64,000 bases of DNA from Scortum barcoo (Eukaryota > Chordata > Actinopteri > Centrarchiformes > Terapontidae): positions 25,133,586-25,197,585 of the forward strand of contig CM041550.1 of NCBI GenBank assembly GCA_023238725.1, written 5' to 3'. Made by a program: the position numbers and the translations under genes. Shown in pieces: positions 59,743 to 64,000 of the stretch. The notes under the pieces were generated by a model, which saw only the letters and a program-made list of their open reading frames with translations, ran no database searches and was not told the origin of the DNA. Position 1 is the stretch's first letter, and each line of letters opens with the position of its first letter.

Positions 59743-62700
59743 TATGGCTCAGACTAAACTGCTTGAAATGTATTTCATTGCCTGCGTGAAACACACCCTC
59801 ACTGATGGAGCCCTTTTGTATATTTCTTTGTATAAAACTGCCTTGGAAAAGATGAACATCATAAGCATGATGCCTCGCTTTCAGGTCTGCCATAGTTCAC
59901 TGTTTACATTTGTGTATACAGTAAACCTCACATTGTGCAGACCCTATCCTAAAGTTAAAATTAGTACACACAGAATTTGTGACTTAGGAAACTCACATAG
60001 GATACATAAAGGTCTATTTCTTCTTTGTTGTTTTGCTGTAAGATGCTAATTTTGTGAATCATGACGGGGCTCACAGTGCAGTTTAGTGCACCGAGCTCAA
60101 TTCACTGAGCCGCTTTTGTGTTGATGTAATCTTGTATCATAAATGAATCCAGCCCAGAGGAACCTTTAACTGGTGGTCGTTTTCAAGCACCATATCTGCA
60201 CTGATCTCTTACAACCTGTTTGTTTTAAGACTAAACATATCTTTGCCCCCCTAGCCCCCATAATGAGAATCCAGACGTGGAAAACATCCTGCCAAGCAGC
60301 AGGGTTTGAGCCCCACATCTTCTCCTCCTTTTAAGTTCGATCTCTAACTAAAGACAATGCCAGGTGTCCAATGTTAACAAAGGCCTCTTCGAGTCTTATG
60401 ACTCAGAGAAAGAAAACGGAAAAGCACTCTCTCATTATGTCCAAATGAAGAGATCCCAGATCAGGACCACGCTGAAGTAGAGAGTGGAGTAGGCTCATGT
60501 CTTCGAGGAAGTACTCAGCGATAATAATAATGCCCTCAGAGGCCAGGCCAGGCCAGGAATAATTTTGGAAAAAAGCCTTTGTCGTGGTTTGAGGGAAAAG
60601 GGGCAGTGAGAGAGCGAAAGAGAGAGGGGAGGGGGGGCACAGAGAGAGAGAAAGAGAAGAGTGAAGAGCAGACGAGTAGGAGAGGTGGGGGTGCTCAATT
60701 CAGACAGGAAATTCCAGCAGAAAAAGTTGGCCTGGGTCCTAACTACACAACACCGTGCCAACGGCTATACACAAATGCTCATGTGCATGCATACACACAC
60801 ACACACTCACAATTATACACACAGACACTGATTTGTTCTGCAGTTCACTTTCAGTAAGCAACCATCAAGACTGACTGAGACAAACACAGACGTGTTACTT
60901 TGAGGCTGAACAGACATGTCTTTCTTAAACACACACAAAACACACTACAGCAAGTGTTATGCCCAAAGTTAATAAAAAGTGTGTGTTTAGCCTAATCCAG
61001 GAATCCTGCACTACACACACAACACCAAACCTGCAGGTTTAGTTTGCAAGACGTCGCTTCCTCTAGGGCAGTACATGGGCGAGTGATGGCGACAGAGGGA
61101 TTAGAGGCTTACAGGAAAGCACGGAACCACTGCCATCTATGAAAGGAAGTCTTAACAGAGTGGCTCTCTACATTTAACAGCCCTCAGGGAGGGTAAAATG
61201 ATACATTTTTTATTGATAGGGGGATTTTGGGCAGAAGGTAAGTGGATTAGGCCAATGGTCTCTGTAATGACATGGTTGGAACGGAAATTCATTAGTCCCT
61301 GTGAACTCTTGCAGAGTCTGTATATGTTATGATGTACACATCAAACCCTAACTCCCTGGGGAGACTAACACAGTTGTTTTCCAGAGGTTTTGTGTCAGCA
61401 TTGTAAAGACGGCATGGTGCTTGTAACTTTTTTTATAGTGCATTATGAAATTTGATATTTGTACTTCAATATAACAGTCCATTAGTCAGTTGTTGTGGCT
61501 GGAGCTGGGCACTGAACTCAGCACACTTATAGTCCAGACTGAACTGTGTACATAGTACAGAGTAATTAAAACAGTCAAATACTAAATACTGATATTGAAC
61601 GTATATTAAGTTTAGCAGTAGTCACTGTCTTGTTAAGACTGTTTGGATCTAGATGATATTAGAGAAGTTTTGCTTTTATCCTTTATCTGATGATATAAAG
61701 GGTTTCCGAAAAGAGCAGATTTGTATTCCTCAGTGTAAGGTACCAAAACTCTGGTATCCATATACTCCATCTGGAATTAAAGCAGCACTAATCGGTTTCT
61801 CTCCACCAAGCTGAGTAACTAACAGACATTTGACATATTATGCCCTTAATGTGTTAACAAACAGTTGTCTATATACAACCCCAACGGATCAGCATACCAT
61901 TAAGTTGCGCTCCTGGCAACCTGATGAAGCTAAGTGCAATACTCATTTTCCTTTTGGCTCTCTTTTGGTCTCCATGATCTCCTTAGAAATACAAGTGGCT
62001 CCTGAGCTTGCTATTTGCACCACTAGCTATTCCATAACTGTCTGCTGTTTGGGGCTGCACAGGTAATGTATAGTAGGTTTACCATTTCCTTTTTTTGGCA
62101 AAAAAAGCTGTTAGAAATAAGGTTGATAAGACTGGTCTCTACAAGCTATACATATCACATAACACATAGTCATTTGGCTCATTGTTTATATAAAACTATT
62201 GATAAATGAAACTTAAAAAATACCTTGAAGCGATATTCAGGCTTTTTAGTAGTGATGTCTGCAATTATTAAAGAACGTTTTGATCTGTGTCCATATAAGC
62301 AAGTGTGAGACTAAAATTAATGAGCAAGCGGGTTACTGTGAGAGCATCGTACCTGATGTGTTGTATCATCTCACAGGGGCTGTTTTGTAGCCACACAGGC
62401 CTCTGCTGCCTCCGCTCCTGTCCCGGCATGTTTACAGATCCCACTAAGACCCAGCTGGCCTCTCTCCTCCGCAATCAGTCTCTGACAAATCTGCACGCCT
62501 GCCTCAGTCAATCACTCCCTAGTCTCAGCGTCAACCCTACGAACCCACCACCAGTACGATCCATCACCTGGGCTACAAGGTGCTGCACCGCCTCTCCTAA
62601 TTGTTCTAAAGACTGAGTGCTACCAAGACCTTATCTCACACGGGTTGCCATTAGCTGGTGGTACAAATGACCATTCAGTGTAAAATAGGTACCAAGTGAA

Positions 62701-64000
62701 GTAACAAGGCACAGCAAAGGCTTACACCTCCAAAATATCAATGACTTGCCTTTGAAAATAAAGCACCTTTGAAATGTATCTTTTTCCAGATGCTCACCAG
62801 CAGAATTTTAGGATCACAGCCTACTGAGACACACAGTTGACTGAAATCACAGAAAATGTGTGTTACGAGGTTTTCATCTTGCAGCAGCAACTGGGGATTA
62901 TTGCCTAACAGCTGCCATGCATCACCTGGTCAGAGAGCTGGCTGTTAAGCAGGTCTGGGTATATTCTCCATTGTGAGTATGTGGTGTTAGCGTACAGGTA
63001 ACTTGGTGAAGCAAACCCCTCCTTGTGGCAGGCAGAGGGCCTCTCTGTGAAGACTGATGAGGTGCCAGGATAATCAGCTTCCCGTGCAGACTTCTGATTT
63101 ATTGCCTGGCCCCTTTAGAGCACAGGTGTAGGCCCGATCAAGTAATTAATGCACTGGGTTTGTTATTGTTGCGGGAATGGTAAGACTAAACTGGCAGGAG
63201 GATGCAAGGAAAAACGAGATAAAACCTCGGTCCCACTTGTGTTGCCCATCATGCTGTACATGAGGTGATACTCTGAATATTGAATATAATCACTATTAAA
63301 TGCCTTCTGCTGTTCCCACTCATAAAAAGCAGACATAAAACATTTTAGTTCATTGGTGATTTCATCTGTTCTTCATTCTCTCAGGTCCGAACTGCATTTG
63401 CTTGCCAGTTTTTGGCAAGTATAAACACACCAATCTAGCCAAGTCACTTCAAACGGCGGGAACTCAGAGCTTTCCTCTGTCTTCCGTGAGCCCTTTAACC
63501 TCTCAGACACAGCTGACGGAGAAGCTGCCAGTTCACACAAAGAGTGCCCTCAGCGCCCTATGACGACATCCTCAGCGCAACCTCAGCGCTCTCCCTACCA
63601 AACTTGTAAATAGGGCCTTATTCTTTAAAGGAAAGAAGGGAAAGGCAGAGGAAATAACCAAAACAGCACACAATGTGTGGGAGAAGGAGGCAGTGCACAT
63701 AAATCTAAAGGCGTCTTAGCTGGGGGTCACACTGAGGTGAGGAGCCCCCCGGGGACTCCACTCTCCAGGCCTGAGCAGGAGGTTGGGCAGTATCTCCTGG
63801 CCTGTCCTGGTCTCCATCAAACTGCCACATGGAGTCTATTAGATGTGTCTGTGGTCCTAAAGAATGATGCACAACATTTTGCCTTTTGAACAGTGACTAC
63901 ACCAATATTATTTAAAATACAACTGGAGTTTGGCTTAAATGTGAGGTAAAGTTTTCTTGAGGGACCTTTAAAATAATTAATGTCCCTAAAATGTTTATAC
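59743..64000. other. Upstream gli2 intron to the window edge; no gene seen
   Basis: No gli2 start exon was found here. A GA-rich tract lies at about 60596-60680. The remaining open frames are short and unsupported. Confidence 0.45.

Noticed and set aside
61950..61980. ATG GAG ACC on the - strand (METK...) as the missing gli2 start exon
   Set aside because: A stop codon follows after ten codons with no suitable donor, and the residues do not resemble a GLI2 N-terminus beyond MET.
62305..62616. 103-codon open frame on the + strand as a small gene
   Set aside because: No domain, splice context or promoter was recognised, and it lies in a gli2 intron.
63720..63820. A second - strand ATG GAG ACC (METR...) as the gli2 start exon
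   Set aside because: The open frame is longer but the residues show no GLI2 resemblance, and no donor in the required phase 1 was evident.

Overview
The window is vertebrate nuclear DNA, almost certainly from a teleost fish. It has GT/AG-spliced multi-exon genes, AT-rich intergenic and intronic DNA with many microsatellites, and repeat relics of kinds common in fish (hAT and piggyBac MITEs, non-LTR retroelement 3' tails, a Ty3/Gypsy fragment). The species cannot be named from the sequence alone. Two protein-coding genes were recognised, in convergent (tail-to-tail) orientation.

Bases 1-6.7 kb carry a complete SAMD9/SAMD9L-like gene on the + strand. A tiny first coding exon (five codons, 1230-1244) splices to one giant exon (1440-5975), giving a predicted protein of 1516 residues. 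It has an N-terminal SAM domain, an AlbA_2-type nucleic-acid-binding domain, a SIR2-like region, a P-loop NTPase, helical repeats and a conserved C-terminal domain. In mammals this family consists of interferon-linked antiviral and antiproliferative translation repressors. Several AATAAA signals follow the stop codon.

Bases about 6.7-21.8 kb are intergenic. No gene was found there. The stretch holds non-LTR retroelement tails, a 351-bp hAT-like MITE with a near-perfect 8-bp target duplication, a broken Ty3/Gypsy pol fragment, an (ATT)26 microsatellite and a strong hairpin.

Bases about 21.8-55.9 kb, and the intron running beyond to 64 kb, belong to gli2 on the - strand, the zinc-finger transcription factor of Hedgehog signalling. 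Twelve coding exons, 55935 down to 23529, join in frame for 1482 complete codons plus the stop. The exon with the start codon was not found and presumably lies beyond base 64000. The protein keeps the SUFU-binding motif, five C2H2 fingers spread over exons with phase-0 joints, the PKA/beta-TrCP processing region and the C-terminal activation region. It also has an 11-alanine tract. The ending FLNMIS and its surroundings fit GLI2 rather than GLI3; whether this is gli2a or gli2b cannot be decided here.

The gli2 introns and 3' UTR hold the most interesting non-coding structure: a hAT MITE in the presumptive 3' UTR, an 886-bp piggyBac-like MITE with TTAA duplications and an internal duplication, a LINE reverse-transcriptase relic beside a shuffled tandem repeat, two exact PBX-MEIS/PREP decamers in neighbouring introns, and a 14-bp inverted repeat in a 232-bp intron. 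I found no convincing evidence of a wholly new biological system.
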